48,606 nt of DNA from CG-Epi1 sp964634895 (lineage in GTDB: Archaea > Thermoplasmatota > Poseidoniia > MGIII > CG-Epi1). Made by a program: the position numbers and the translations under genes. The first letter of the stretch is position 1. Every line of letters starts with the position of its first letter. Below, one piece after another: positions 7,399 through 16,186 of the stretch. The notes beneath the pieces were generated by a model, which was not told where the DNA came from, searched no databases, and saw only the letters and a program-made list of their open reading frames with translations. The DNA lies in contig CAZWJS010000005.1 of NCBI GenBank assembly GCA_964634895.1, positions 1-48,606 of the forward strand. Reading direction: 5' to 3'.

Positions 7399-8589
7399 AT
7401 GAGTGATGAAAAATTACGCTGTGTAACTTGCTACAACGTTTTCAACACTACAAAGGCCACCGGAGATACTGTTATCTGTCCAATGTGTGACGGGTCGTTT
7501 ACAATAAACAAAACTAATATTATAGGAGGTGTAAAAGAACAGATAACTAAATTAACGAAAAATATAAAGGAAAAAGTTCTTGGTTCAGAAAACGATGATA
7601 TATATGAAATAATTAATGGAAGAAAATATGATAAAGATTTACTAGAACTCGCGAATAACTTAAGTGAAAAAAGCGAGGAAATAAATCTAGAAGGAAGTAA
7701 AGCATTATTCACCAAAATTAATGATTATAATGATTACACACAAGTTGAGAAACAAACTGTAGCATATATTCGCAAGAATTACAAATTTACTGTTGAAGCA
7801 AACCAATGGCTACGAACTGAAATAAGATCAAAAGCTTCTACGAGAATTAGAGATAAGCAGACCACCGATCCGACAAGCACCGAATTTAAGAAGAAAACCG
7901 TTTTTTCCAATCTGAAAGATGCATATAATTGGGATCAAATAAATTTATTGAGCGAACAACCAAAATCTCCTGCTCAATGGGCAGGAATATTGCTGTCTAT
8001 AGTTTTTGTTTTAGGAATAATGTCTGGAATTGCATATGGAATTAAATGGAATAATCAAGAGAGTCAATGGGATAATGAGGGGTTAGCATCCGTTCAAGGG
8101 ACTGTTATTAACAAAAAAGGGAAGGGGCTTGAAGGCGTCCTAGTGACTGCTGAAGATAAGAAAATATACACTAATGCCCAGGGCAAATATTGGATATATG
8201 ACCTCAACGGCGATAAAAATGATGAAATTCAAATTACTTTTGAATTAGAAGGCTATGGTACTGTTTCGGCGTGGATAAATCTAAGAGCTGGAAATGATAA
8301 TATCCTAGGTATAGAAATGTCTGAAGACATTAAACAAATTAACCTCGATAATAGGATAAATATTGCCGAACCGTGGCCTCCAAATTATGCTTTAGCGCCT
8401 ATTTTCATGATTTCAGCAATTGTGACATTGGTCGGAAGTTCATCAGCATTATTACTACAAAGTTTTAGAATGGCCGTAGTAGGTTGTATTTTTGGAATTC
8501 TGAGTTATGGTTTCTTAATTGGAAGCTTGTTGTCAATCATTTCTTTAGCTCTCATTCTTGTAGATAGAGAAACTTTTGAGAAAAAATAA
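7399..8589 (+). CDS. Zinc-ribbon / carboxypeptidase-regulatory-like / multi-TM protein (paralogue A)
   Basis: This 396-residue protein has a modular layout. A zinc ribbon comes first (Cys8, Cys11, Cys27, Cys30), then a charged helical linker (40-190), one TM helix (about 194-214), an extracytoplasmic beta domain (about 229-310) with the SVQGTVINKKGKGLEGVLVT start typical of carboxypeptidase-regulatory-like or CNA-B folds, and about three closing TM segments (331-390). The gene at 27100-28017 has the same order of parts and shares the LQS[FY] junction in the last TM block, so the two are paralogues. Function is unknown; a membrane sensor or scaffold is possible. The ATG lies 26 bases from the shared TATA box. 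Confidence 0.6.
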   Translation: MSDEKLRCVTCYNVFNTTKATGDTVICPMCDGSFTINKTNIIGGVKEQITKLTKNIKEKVLGSENDDIYEIINGRKYDKDLLELANNLSEKSEEINLEGSKALFTKINDYNDYTQVEKQTVAYIRKNYKFTVEANQWLRTEIRSKASTRIRDKQTTDPTSTEFKKKTVFSNLKDAYNWDQINLLSEQPKSPAQWAGILLSIVFVLGIMSGIAYGIKWNNQESQWDNEGLASVQGTVINKKGKGLEGVLVTAEDKKIYTNAQGKYWIYDLNGDKNDEIQITFELEGYGTVSAWINLRAGNDNILGIEMSEDIKQINLDNRINIAEPWPPNYALAPIFMISAIVTLVGSSSALLLQSFRMAVVGCIFGILSYGFLIGSLLSIISLALILVDRETFEKK

Positions 8590-8594
8590 GAAAT

Positions 8595-9122
8595 ATGACT
8601 TCTTGGCAAGTTATTGGAGAAATAAGAGCATTAGGAAAATGGAAAAGAATCTTTCTAACCATACTTTGGACATGGACCTTATTAATTGTTGGAACGCCTT
8701 ATCTAAATGAGAAGGATTCTACAGGCGACTTAAGTGGTTCAGTCGGAATATATGATAACAAAGAAATTATTGAGAATATGAATCCCATATCTAAAATTGC
8801 ATACTATTTAGGGGATATTAATTGTCATCAATTGTCTCAAAGATCGTATGAATATAATGGAAATCAAATGTCTTTTTGCGCAAGAGATTTGGGCATTTTT
8901 CTAGGACTAGCCATAGGTTTTACCTATTCATTAGGAAGAAGAATAGAATTAACATTACCTTTAATTATTTTGTCATTAATTCCGATTGGTATTGATGGAA
9001 CTGTACAACTTCTTACTGGCTATGAATCAACTAATCCCAAAAGAATTATAACTGGATTAATTGCAGGTATTACAACAGGGATTGCACTGAAAATTATTGC
9101 CGACTCGTTGGATAAGAACTAA
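8595..9122 (+). CDS. DUF2085 membrane protein
   Basis: A 175-residue protein with about four TM segments. It carries the DUF2085 signature: INCHQLSQRS (75-84) followed by FCARDLGIFLG (94-104), with paired Cys77 and Cys95. The C-terminal half has the LIPIGIDGTVQLLTGYES pattern and TNPKRIITG, also typical of the family. The family is uncharacterised. The gene starts six bases after paralogue A of the zinc-ribbon family and is likely in the same operon. Its 3' end overlaps the convergent small zinc-ribbon gene by four bases. Confidence 0.75.
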   Translation: MTSWQVIGEIRALGKWKRIFLTILWTWTLLIVGTPYLNEKDSTGDLSGSVGIYDNKEIIENMNPISKIAYYLGDINCHQLSQRSYEYNGNQMSFCARDLGIFLGLAIGFTYSLGRRIELTLPLIILSLIPIGIDGTVQLLTGYESTNPKRIITGLIAGITTGIALKIIADSLDKN

Positions 9123-9331
9123 TCCCAATTCAATTCTGAATCACAAAACGGACATTTCGCATAATAATCTAACGCCCCCTCTCCCTCATCAGTCCTCTCA
9201 ACAAAAACCATTTCAGGGACTACACGGTAACACACTCTACATAGTTTCCCAGGATTGTATATTCTCTGATAAGCAAATATTGCTGAAACTGTGAGAATGA
9301 AAATTATGACTAAAGCTACTGTAAATAGCAT
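9119..9331 (-). CDS. Small membrane-anchored zinc-ribbon protein
   Basis: A 70-residue protein with one N-terminal TM helix (3-21) followed by a small domain with two CxxC knuckles (Cys31/Cys34 and Cys60/Cys63), expected to hold one zinc in the cytoplasm or at the membrane surface. I chose the ATG at 9331, one base after the stop of the upstream flippase gene; TTG and GTG codons further upstream would overlap that gene. The family is not recognised. Coupling to the flippase gene hints at a role in surface-polysaccharide assembly, but this is only context. Confidence 0.55.
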   Translation of the reverse strand: MLFTVALVIIFILTVSAIFAYQRIYNPGKLCRVCYRVVPEMVFVERTDEGEGALDYYAKCPFCDSELNWD

Positions 9332-9332
9332 T

Positions 9333-10847
9333 TCAACGTTTAAGCTCCTCACCAATATAGTCTTTCATATCTTTAGCACTAAATAAATTTCTGAAAAATA
9401 TATAATCCTTATCAGTAAAAATACCTGCTGAGGCTAAAGTTGTTAGATACAATATTCCACCTAAAGCTGAAAATAAGAATAGTTCATACCATCTATCAAC
9501 TGAAATATTAATTTGAACTTGCCACATAATTAAACCTATAATAAATGCGATAAGTAATTGGAATGTCGAATTTATAGGTGGAGTCATTTGTAGATACCTA
9601 TAGCAAAGAATTCGCAAAGATACTCCACCCACAATCTCAGCAATCAGTATAGAAAGTGCTGCACCTTCACCCCCAAATCCTCCTAAATTATCAATACCAA
9701 GCTGTGGAATCTTCTCAGGGACCAATAATAACATTAAAAATATACTTAATATGGACATCAAAACACTGAGAAGTGAAGTTAATTCAGGCCTGTCTGACCC
9801 TCTAAGAGCAACAGACCAAGGCCTATTAATTACACGCACTAAAGCCACTAAAGATAATAACTGAAGAATTCGAGTTGCGGGTAAAAATTCTCTGCTTATA
9901 AAAACTAAAATAATCTCGTTGGCCCAAACTACAGTCATAACTACAACAGGAATACAAACCATAGCTACGTATTTTTCAGCATCATAAATTAATGATTTTA
10001 TTCTGTTATTTTCTTTAATAGAGTGAAGACTTGAAACTGCCGGAAGAAGCATACCTTCTATAGCTAAAGCCATTGAACCTATGAATAAAGCAATTCTTTG
10101 AACTCCAAAATACAGCCCTACATCCGATGCCGTCCAAAAAATACCTATCAAGATTTTATCAATATATTGCCTAAATACACCGAATATTGAGGCTGCTGCA
10201 ACCGGTATTGCATATTTTTTATATGACACAAATGTATTTTTGTCTGGTTTAGAAATCGGATAACCACGGAAATACCAAAAAGAAAAAAATGCTATTATTA
10301 TGATTCCTATAACATAAGATAAAGCTAACCAAATAACACTCATTCCCAAAAAAGCCACAATAATAAACATTCCTGAGCGAATAGAAGTCCCAACTATATT
10401 TGGAATAGCAACACGCGCACTTTGTTTCAAACCACTAAAAGTAGCAGTCATAATCCCAACTATCAAAAATATAACATAGTAAATAACTACTATGAATAGC
10501 AATTCTGGAGTAGTGTCGTACAAACCTTTTCCTAAAAAATCATGCCAGAGCCAATAAAACAATGCAAAAACTAAAAGCATAAAAGATATTAAAAATAATC
10601 TGATTGTTATAAACGTACCTAAACATTTACCAAGATCTTGACCCTCACTTATTCTCTTAATATGGGCCATATTAAATCCAAAAAATGCTAAAAAGGTAAA
10701 TCCGCCAACGAGACTAAGGGCGTAACTAAACTCACCAAGTGCAGTCGCCCCCATTTTCCTAGCTACAAACAATAATGCTATCCAACCAATTATTGCATTA
10801 ATATTCTCAGCTGCAAAAAGCAGGGCTATTTTGCGAGAGGTCGCCAT
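9333..10847 (-). CDS. Oligosaccharide flippase (polysaccharide biosynthesis protein, MOP superfamily)
   Basis: A 504-residue integral membrane protein with about twelve to fourteen hydrophobic helices and few charged loops, resembling RfbX/Wzx-type exporters that flip lipid-linked oligosaccharides. Its N-terminus contains a family-like stretch, ATALGEFSYALSLVGGF, and a later one resembles LGSDRPELTSLLSVLM in the second half of such transporters. The ATG at 10847 lies about 25 bases from a palindromic TTTAAA box shared with the divergent kinase gene; an upstream TTG would lie beyond that promoter. The small zinc-ribbon gene follows immediately. Substrate unknown. Confidence 0.8.
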   Translation of the reverse strand: MATSRKIALLFAAENINAIIGWIALLFVARKMGATALGEFSYALSLVGGFTFLAFFGFNMAHIKRISEGQDLGKCLGTFITIRLFLISFMLLVFALFYWLWHDFLGKGLYDTTPELLFIVVIYYVIFLIVGIMTATFSGLKQSARVAIPNIVGTSIRSGMFIIVAFLGMSVIWLALSYVIGIIIIAFFSFWYFRGYPISKPDKNTFVSYKKYAIPVAAASIFGVFRQYIDKILIGIFWTASDVGLYFGVQRIALFIGSMALAIEGMLLPAVSSLHSIKENNRIKSLIYDAEKYVAMVCIPVVVMTVVWANEIILVFISREFLPATRILQLLSLVALVRVINRPWSVALRGSDRPELTSLLSVLMSILSIFLMLLLVPEKIPQLGIDNLGGFGGEGAALSILIAEIVGGVSLRILCYRYLQMTPPINSTFQLLIAFIIGLIMWQVQINISVDRWYELFLFSALGGILYLTTLASAGIFTDKDYIFFRNLFSAKDMKDYIGEELKR

Positions 10848-10869
10848 CAAACTCGCACAGTGGTTGGGA

Positions 10870-10875
10870 TTTAAA
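10870..10875. promoter_or_regulatory. Palindromic TTTAAA box midway between two divergent leaderless genes
   Basis: TTTAAA is identical on both strands. Its centre (10872.5) is 24.5 bases from the kinase ATG at 10897 and 25.5 bases from the flippase ATG at 10847. There is no other convincing box in the 49-base gap. It is therefore best read as one TBP site firing in both directions. Confidence 0.65.
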
Positions 10876-10896
10876 GCCAGCCCTCCTGAGACATTC

Positions 10897-11802
10897 ATGA
10901 CTCTAGAAATATTGGTAGCTGGTGTTTTAGCACTAGATGACCTGAAAACACCTAGAGAAAGTAGAAAAGGAATTGTAGGAGGGGCAGGAATTTATTCAAG
11001 TATTGCAGCAAGTTTCTTTGCCAAAACTGCATTAGTAGCTGCTAAAGGACATGATTTTCCCGAAAAGATAATAGAAATGATACAAAAAAAAGATATAGAT
11101 ATAAGCTCTGTAAAAAGCCTAGATTACCCTACATTCCATTGGTCTGGAGAATATGTAGATGATATGGCTCAAGCAATAACACATGAAACTGATTTTCAGA
11201 TTAATGAATATTATGATTGGGAAATAATAAAAGAACAACAGAAAACGAATATTTTGCTACTATGTAATAATAATCCAAATATCCAAAAAAGAATATTGGA
11301 CCAAACTGACGCTAAAACAATAGCGATGGATACTATGAACTTATGGATTAATATTGAACCCAAGATGTTGGATCTTGTTGTTTCAAAAGTAGATATTTTA
11401 TTCATTAATGATGCTGAAGCTAAAATGTACTCTAAAGAAAGTAATCTAGATTTAGCTGCTAAAAAATTAATCAAGAAAGGCCCAAAATATGTTATTATAA
11501 AAAAAGGTGATAAGGGAGCCTCATTATATTCAAACAAACTTACAAAACATTTAGATGCTTACAAAATAAAAAAATTCGTAGACCCTACCGGTGCAGGAGA
11601 TAGCTTTGCTGGTGCTGCAATGGGATACCTTGCAAATCAAATTTATATTAATTCTGAGAGTATTATTGTCGCTATGAATTACGGAGCCGCTATAGCCTCA
11701 ATTACTGTCGAAGGATTTGGTACTGAATCAATTGTGAATGCCAGCAAAGATGAAATTGATAAGCGATTCGAAAAATTAAGTGGTGGGCCCGGCCGGATTT
11801 GA
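10897..11802 (+). CDS. PfkB-family carbohydrate/nucleoside kinase
   Basis: A 301-residue ribokinase-like kinase that phosphorylates a sugar, nucleoside or similar alcohol. The C-terminal signature DPTGAGD (229-235) includes the catalytic Asp235 and anion hole, and GGAGIYSS near the N-terminus fits the first signature. FINDAEAKM is the usual family segment before the ATP site. The ATG at 10897 is fixed by the TATA spacing. The last seven or so codons and the stop (TGA 11800-11802) lie inside the antisense strand of the neighbouring tRNA gene, so the C-terminal SGGPGRI is encoded opposite the tRNA acceptor and T arm. Substrate cannot be assigned. Confidence 0.8.
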   Translation: MTLEILVAGVLALDDLKTPRESRKGIVGGAGIYSSIAASFFAKTALVAAKGHDFPEKIIEMIQKKDIDISSVKSLDYPTFHWSGEYVDDMAQAITHETDFQINEYYDWEIIKEQQKTNILLLCNNNPNIQKRILDQTDAKTIAMDTMNLWINIEPKMLDLVVSKVDILFINDAEAKMYSKESNLDLAAKKLIKKGPKYVIIKKGDKGASLYSNKLTKHLDAYKIKKFVDPTGAGDSFAGAAMGYLANQIYINSESIIVAMNYGAAIASITVEGFGTESIVNASKDEIDKRFEKLSGGPGRI

Positions 11803-11857
11803 ACCGACGACCGCCCGGTTATGAGCCGGGAGCTCCACCAGACTAAGCTACGGGCCC
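11781..11857 (-). tRNA. tRNA with CAU anticodon (elongator Met, or Ile2)
   Basis: Full cloverleaf on the minus strand: acceptor GGGCCCG/CGGGCCC, D stem GCTT/GAGC, anticodon stem CCCGG/CCGGG around loop CTCATAA, T arm GTCGG-TTCAAAT-CCGGC, discriminator A and an encoded CCA. The anticodon stem lacks the three consecutive G:C pairs of initiators, so it is elongator Met or the lysidine/agmatidine-type Ile2 tRNA. It follows tRNA-Asn by three bases and overlaps the 3' end of the convergent kinase gene by 22 bases. Confidence 0.9.
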
Positions 11858-11860
11858 CAG

Positions 11861-11937
11861 TGGCGCCGCTGATCGGATTCGAACCGATGACCGTCCGGTT
11901 AACAGCCGGATGCTCTGACCTACTGAGCTACAGCGGC
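11861..11937 (-). tRNA. tRNA-Asn (GUU)
   Basis: Cloverleaf on the minus strand: acceptor GCCGCTG/CAGCGGC, D stem GCTC/GAGC, anticodon stem TCCGG/CCGGA with loop CTGTTAA (anticodon GUU), T arm ATCGG-TTCGAAT-CCGAT, discriminator G and an encoded CCA. It is the first of a two-tRNA unit; a TTTAAA box about 25 bases before its 5' end is the likely promoter. No intron is seen. Confidence 0.95.
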
Positions 11938-11962
11938 ACTGATGTGTGCTCACCAAAGTATG

Positions 11963-11970
11963 CTTTAAAA
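11963..11970 (-). promoter_or_regulatory. TATA-like box for the tRNA pair
   Basis: TTTTAAAG on the minus strand is centred near 11966, so transcription should begin near 11941, four bases before the mature 5' end of tRNA-Asn. The divergent glycosyltransferase has its own TCTATTTATC box at 11991-12000. Confidence 0.5.
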
Positions 11971-12019
11971 CTTCTGCGATGGAGCAAGATTCTATTTATC
12001 TGTAGCTTCCTGAGCATAA

Positions 12020-13261
12020 GTGTCTCTAGTAATAATGGTAAGAACTCGCTTGACGACCGGAGGTTTTGCCGAGCCCGTCGTTGCCGATACTGCCAAAAGT
12101 TTAGCAAAACAAGGTCACCGAGTAATATTATTAGCATGGGATAGAACTGGAAAATGTGAAACTACTACCAGTACTGAATGGGGAACTATATGGCGATATC
12201 AAGAAGAATGTCATTTAAACAAGCCAATTACCTTTGCAAAAAAATTACCTAGTTTCCTTACATGGAGTACATGGCAAATTATTGCATTTCAAAATATTGA
12301 AAAAGATGTGATATTGCATTATCATGATTTAGACACTTTAGTAGCAGGAGTATTCACATCGAAATTAATTAGAGTTCCATTGGTTTATGATTGTCATGAA
12401 AATTATCCTGGACTTGTAGAAGGAGCAATCTCATCGGGAATAGCAAAAGGACTTCATAAACTAGAAGCTCGACTGCTAAAGTATTGTGATGGAATCATTT
12501 CTGCAGGCCCCGCGAATTATGCCAGAATAAGAAATATGATAAAAGATGGAACCAAGGCACCTTTTGCAGCCTCTGACGAAGAATCATTCCAAGTTCTTAA
12601 TATGTCTCAAAGAGAATTTTTAAACGCTAAATTAACGAGAGTAGGAAATCTCAAGAGACTTGAAGCTTACCCAGAAAGAAGAATCGAAAAGCGACAAAGA
12701 AACGGAGATTTCAGACTACTTTACATTGGCGTTCTAGAAAAGCATCCTGCACGTGGAATAATAGAAGCTTCATTGACAATTGGAAAAATGAAAGGTATCC
12801 AATTTGATATTGGAGGTTTTGGAACTTTAGTACCGACTCTGAAAAAGCTTAGTGCAAAAATTAAAAATGTCGATTATATAGGTTCTATTCATCCTGATAA
12901 TGTACCTCTTCAAACAATAGAATGTGATGCAGTGCTTATGGCGCTTGATCCCCAAAATATTAACAACAAATCAAGTGCTCCAAACAAATTATTTGAGGCA
13001 ATGGCAGCAGGCGTGCCTATTATTACATGTAAAGAACTTTTGATGGGGCAATTTGTAGAACGAGAAGAGATTGGACTGACGTTTGAATGGGGTAAATGGG
13101 ATCGTCTAAAAGCAGTGTTAATGAAACTTATGTTTGATGAAGGACTATGCAAGCGATTGGGGAAAAGGGGAAGGAAACTTGCTGAGAAAAAACATAATTG
13201 GGATTATTGTGAAGAAAGAATTGAATCCTTATACAGATATGTCAAGATTACTGAAGATTGA
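12020..13261 (+). CDS. GT4-family glycosyltransferase
   Basis: A 413-residue GT-B enzyme. The N-terminal domain carries a FAEPVVADTAKSLAKQGHRV stretch and HYHDLDTLVAG, typical of GT4 acceptor domains. The C-terminal nucleotide-sugar domain includes LLYIGVLEKHPARG and APNKLFEAMAAGVP near 319-332, with the conserved Glu. It should act at the cytoplasmic membrane face. The GTG at 12020 is preferred because the TATTTAT box centred near 11996 is 25 bases upstream; an ATG at 12035 is the alternative. The 3' end overlaps the convergent ATP-grasp gene by 14 bases. Confidence 0.75.
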   Translation: MSLVIMVRTRLTTGGFAEPVVADTAKSLAKQGHRVILLAWDRTGKCETTTSTEWGTIWRYQEECHLNKPITFAKKLPSFLTWSTWQIIAFQNIEKDVILHYHDLDTLVAGVFTSKLIRVPLVYDCHENYPGLVEGAISSGIAKGLHKLEARLLKYCDGIISAGPANYARIRNMIKDGTKAPFAASDEESFQVLNMSQREFLNAKLTRVGNLKRLEAYPERRIEKRQRNGDFRLLYIGVLEKHPARGIIEASLTIGKMKGIQFDIGGFGTLVPTLKKLSAKIKNVDYIGSIHPDNVPLQTIECDAVLMALDPQNINNKSSAPNKLFEAMAAGVPIITCKELLMGQFVEREEIGLTFEWGKWDRLKAVLMKLMFDEGLCKRLGKRGRKLAEKKHNWDYCEERIESLYRYVKITED

Positions 13262-14312
13262 TACGGCCATTAATCTCATCCTCAGATAAGACTGTTGGAA
13301 GTGTATCTAATGACCTAATCAAATATTTCTCAGAGAAATCAAAAGGATTGTCTATATCTGGATCTTCACCTGCTGCTAATTTTAAGTAAGTATCAATCAT
13401 AGAATATTTGCCTGAAAGATTAAACAAATTTGTTATCATAAAAAATCTACCTATATTTATTTCTGTGACACAGAGCTCATCATTTGCATTCATTTTTATA
13501 TCAATATCATAATTACCGTGTGCTTGACCCTTAGATAATTTTTGAATAACGTCTATACAAAAAGCGAAAAGGTCTTCATCATAAACTGTCTTGGCGAGCT
13601 CTGGTGAAGAGGACATATTACTTGGACGGGAAGCTGCCTCTATGTAAGAAAGGCGTTCAGCTGCTTTCATCAAAATTAATTTACCATCTTTCCAGGTGCT
13701 TTGGCATGCAAAATCTCTCCCAGGTAAAAATTCCGAGATTGTAAAATCTGAAACATCCATTCCACGCATCTCATTCCAATACTTAATCCACCACTTAGCC
13801 TGATCTGAATCTTTGACCTTAGTAGCGCCTTTAGAACCTGCTCCTTTTATTGCTCGGCACCATAGTAAATCTGAATCTAATTTTGAGAAAATATCATCTA
13901 CATCATTAAGGTTCTCAACATGATATGTTTCAGCTACTTTAATTCCATTTTCAATCGCAAAATTATGGAAATTCCATTTATTCAAACAAAGGGCAACTGA
14001 TTGATGATCAGGGAAAAACAATTGTGTATCTAGCTTTTCACGAATTTCAGAAAGCTTCTCCACTTCTGGATCATTAGTTGGTATTATCAAAAGAGGTTTT
14101 TCTTTCTTTATTATTTGACACACTATTTTCTCATAGTCTGAAGAACTGGCTGGAGGGACAACAAAACAAGAGTCAACGGCTGCCCTTGCTACCTTATGCT
14201 TAGAAATATCAAAACCAATTAAAGAATACCTATCTCTATCTTTAATTGTAGATATTATATTATTAGCGCCACCACCACCTGCACCTGTAATTATTACTTT
14301 GATTTTTTCCAT
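13248..14312 (-). CDS. ATP-grasp carboxylate-amine ligase-like protein
   Basis: A 354-residue protein. It begins with a Rossmann-like dinucleotide motif, ITGAGGGGANN (8-18), then a pre-ATP-grasp domain, and an ATP-grasp fold with RAIKGAGSKGATKV as the ATP-binding loop and late acidic residues in VTEINIGRFFM for Mg2+. This is the architecture of CarB-like or PylC-like ligases that join a carboxylate to an amine through an acyl phosphate. The substrate is unknown. It lies two bases downstream of the VOC gene and is cotranscribed with it. Confidence 0.7.
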   Translation of the reverse strand: MEKIKVIITGAGGGGANNIISTIKDRDRYSLIGFDISKHKVARAAVDSCFVVPPASSSDYEKIVCQIIKKEKPLLIIPTNDPEVEKLSEIREKLDTQLFFPDHQSVALCLNKWNFHNFAIENGIKVAETYHVENLNDVDDIFSKLDSDLLWCRAIKGAGSKGATKVKDSDQAKWWIKYWNEMRGMDVSDFTISEFLPGRDFACQSTWKDGKLILMKAAERLSYIEAASRPSNMSSSPELAKTVYDEDLFAFCIDVIQKLSKGQAHGNYDIDIKMNANDELCVTEINIGRFFMITNLFNLSGKYSMIDTYLKLAAGEDPDIDNPFDFSEKYLIRSLDTLPTVLSEDEINGRINLQ

Positions 14313-14314
14313 TA

Positions 14315-14716
14315 CTAATACATCATCTCTGAATTAGGATAATATTTAAACTCGAGAATATTATTTGAAGGATCCCTAAAAAAAAGAGTACTATGGGCTT
14401 CGGGCCTTCCTTCAAATCTAGTTGTAACAGGTTGAAGAAAATTAACCTTGTGTTTCTCTAATCTATTTATCATCTCACTAAAATCTGCTTCGTCATAAAA
14501 AGTAACGCCAAAATGTCTCGGATAAGGATCTGGATCTGGATCTATTTTATCCGGAGAAAGATGGCAAACTAACTGATCACCAAAAAAATTGAAAGTGGCC
14601 CTGTCATTATATTTTCTACACAACTTACAACCCAGTATTGTTTCATAAAATTCAACTGTTTCACCAAGGTCACTACAAGGAATCGCTAAATGAAAAACAT
14701 CTTTAGAATTGCGCAT
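14315..14716 (-). CDS. VOC-family (glyoxalase/dioxygenase fold) protein
   Basis: A 133-residue protein with two beta-alpha-beta-beta-beta units. Likely metal ligands are His9, His68 and Glu122, in the positions usual for vicinal-oxygen-chelate enzymes; DPSNNILEFK (115-124) is the typical closing motif. Family members include glyoxalases, extradiol dioxygenases and resistance proteins; the reaction here cannot be read. A TTTATAAT box (14741-14748) is about 28 bases before the ATG, so it should be leaderless and head the operon with the ATP-grasp gene. Confidence 0.75.
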   Translation of the reverse strand: MRNSKDVFHLAIPCSDLGETVEFYETILGCKLCRKYNDRATFNFFGDQLVCHLSPDKIDPDPDPYPRHFGVTFYDEADFSEMINRLEKHKVNFLQPVTTRFEGRPEAHSTLFFRDPSNNILEFKYYPNSEMMY

Positions 14717-14758
14717 ACAACTTGACCAAAGCTGACATTATTTATAATCTAAGTTAAC

Positions 14759-16186
14759 TCAAAAATTAAAGTCAAGAACTTGAGTATCAAATGTTTGTAG
14801 GTTTACTGCAATAGCTCTACAAGGTTCTGGTTGAAAACCCATCATCTTTTGATAATCTGTTTGAGCTTGCCATGTCCCTGGATTCATCATCAAGACACCA
14901 TTATATCTTTCTACACCAAATGAATGGACATGACCTGTAACAAAGATATCAGGTACATCTCGTATCAAAAGATGGTCTTGCTTCTCAGGAGCAAGAGGAG
15001 TTTTTCCACCATATATCGGTGCCAAGTGCCTCCTATCCAATAATTCCTTCATCATACCTATAGGGTTCTCATAGGACATCTCTCGAAGACTTACTAAATC
15101 ATCAAGTGATTTACCATGGTAACAAAGAACTTTAACTCCAGCTAAATCTAAAAGAACCGGATTTGCCGTGAAAGTCAAATTATCTCCAAAATTCTTGATA
15201 ACTCTATCTGGCAAGGGTAATTGTGGCTCCATAAGTCTAACGGCATCATGATTTCCTGGCATTATAACTGTCTGAATAGGGAATGGAATTTTAGAGACGG
15301 ATCTTGCTAATTCTGAATACTGTTCCCACACGTCAGTGATAGATAAATCTGCCTCTTGGCCAGGATAAGAATCAATACCATCTACTGCATCGCCAGCTAT
15401 AACCAAATAACCTGGATTTGGAATCCACTCTTTGTGATAATCTACATCTCCATTTAACCAAGAAACAAACTTATCCCATTCCCTCTCCTTAAATGTACCA
15501 CTTCCTAGATGTATATCAGAAATAAAAAGTGCGATATATGGTTCCTCTGCTCTCGCAGATTCTCTATATCTTCCTAAATGAGGTCTCACAATTGGTGAAT
15601 TTACGAATAAAACATTACCTTGGCGATTAAGCTTCCCTGAGACTCCAATAACTTCATCATTTAGCAAATTAAGATTCTCGCTCTCTTCTTTAAGCATTAT
15701 ATTTAATCGCCCATTCGGATCCTCAAGAACGACCCTTATACGGCCATTAGTGAAAGTTTGTACCTCGGCAACCATGCCTATTACCTTATTTTCTTCATCC
15801 GGATTAAGTGCAGTTAGAAATCCTGCATCTCGCATCGAAGGATTACGTCGAACTAAACGTGAAAGAGTTTTGAACCTATCATTAAAAAGAGAAACGTAGC
15901 TCTCTAACTTACCGTCTGATAGACTCTTATCTATTTGCCTTTCAATGATTATAGGTGGAATATTAGATAACTTAGGGCGACTGATTGGTTTAGGAGGTTT
16001 GGGCTTCTCATCAACAAGTAAATCAGAAACACTAAGAAACAATTTAGGACCCTTAAGGGATTTAACAGATTCTTCAAGTAATACCAACCCTTGTGGATGA
16101 TTAGAAATATGTGTAACTAATTCTGGTGAAGGCATAAGCTTACGCTCCGAAAGCCAAGCTATTATTTCCTTTTCTTTAACTGTCAA
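14759..16186 (-). CDS. polB: DNA polymerase II (PolD) small subunit DP1
   Basis: DP1 is the phosphodiesterase-fold proofreading subunit of archaeal PolD, partner of DP2. Residue numbers are for a 475-residue product starting at 16186. An N-terminal helical domain is followed by a linker, an OB fold (about 130-205), and the calcineurin-like exonuclease with SDIHLG (223-228), GDAVDG (265-270), GNHD (311-314) and GHVH (418-421). All these metal ligands are present. No ATG exists near the 5' end. I prefer TTG at 16186, preceded by AGGTG five bases upstream; TTG at 16225 would add a hydrophobic 13-residue leader unusual for DP1. It is divergent from orc1. Confidence 0.9.
   Translation of the reverse strand: MTVKEKEIIAWLSERKLMPSPELVTHISNHPQGLVLLEESVKSLKGPKLFLSVSDLLVDEKPKPPKPISRPKLSNIPPIIIERQIDKSLSDGKLESYVSLFNDRFKTLSRLVRRNPSMRDAGFLTALNPDEENKVIGMVAEVQTFTNGRIRVVLEDPNGRLNIMLKEESENLNLLNDEVIGVSGKLNRQGNVLFVNSPIVRPHLGRYRESARAEEPYIALFISDIHLGSGTFKEREWDKFVSWLNGDVDYHKEWIPNPGYLVIAGDAVDGIDSYPGQEADLSITDVWEQYSELARSVSKIPFPIQTVIMPGNHDAVRLMEPQLPLPDRVIKNFGDNLTFTANPVLLDLAGVKVLCYHGKSLDDLVSLREMSYENPIGMMKELLDRRHLAPIYGGKTPLAPEKQDHLLIRDVPDIFVTGHVHSFGVERYNGVLMMNPGTWQAQTDYQKMMGFQPEPCRAIAVNLQTFDTQVLDFNF

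Noticed and set aside
11821..12144. Plus-strand open frame across both tRNA genes
   Set aside because: It reads through the antisense of two clear tRNAs and overlaps the glycosyltransferase start; not a protein gene.
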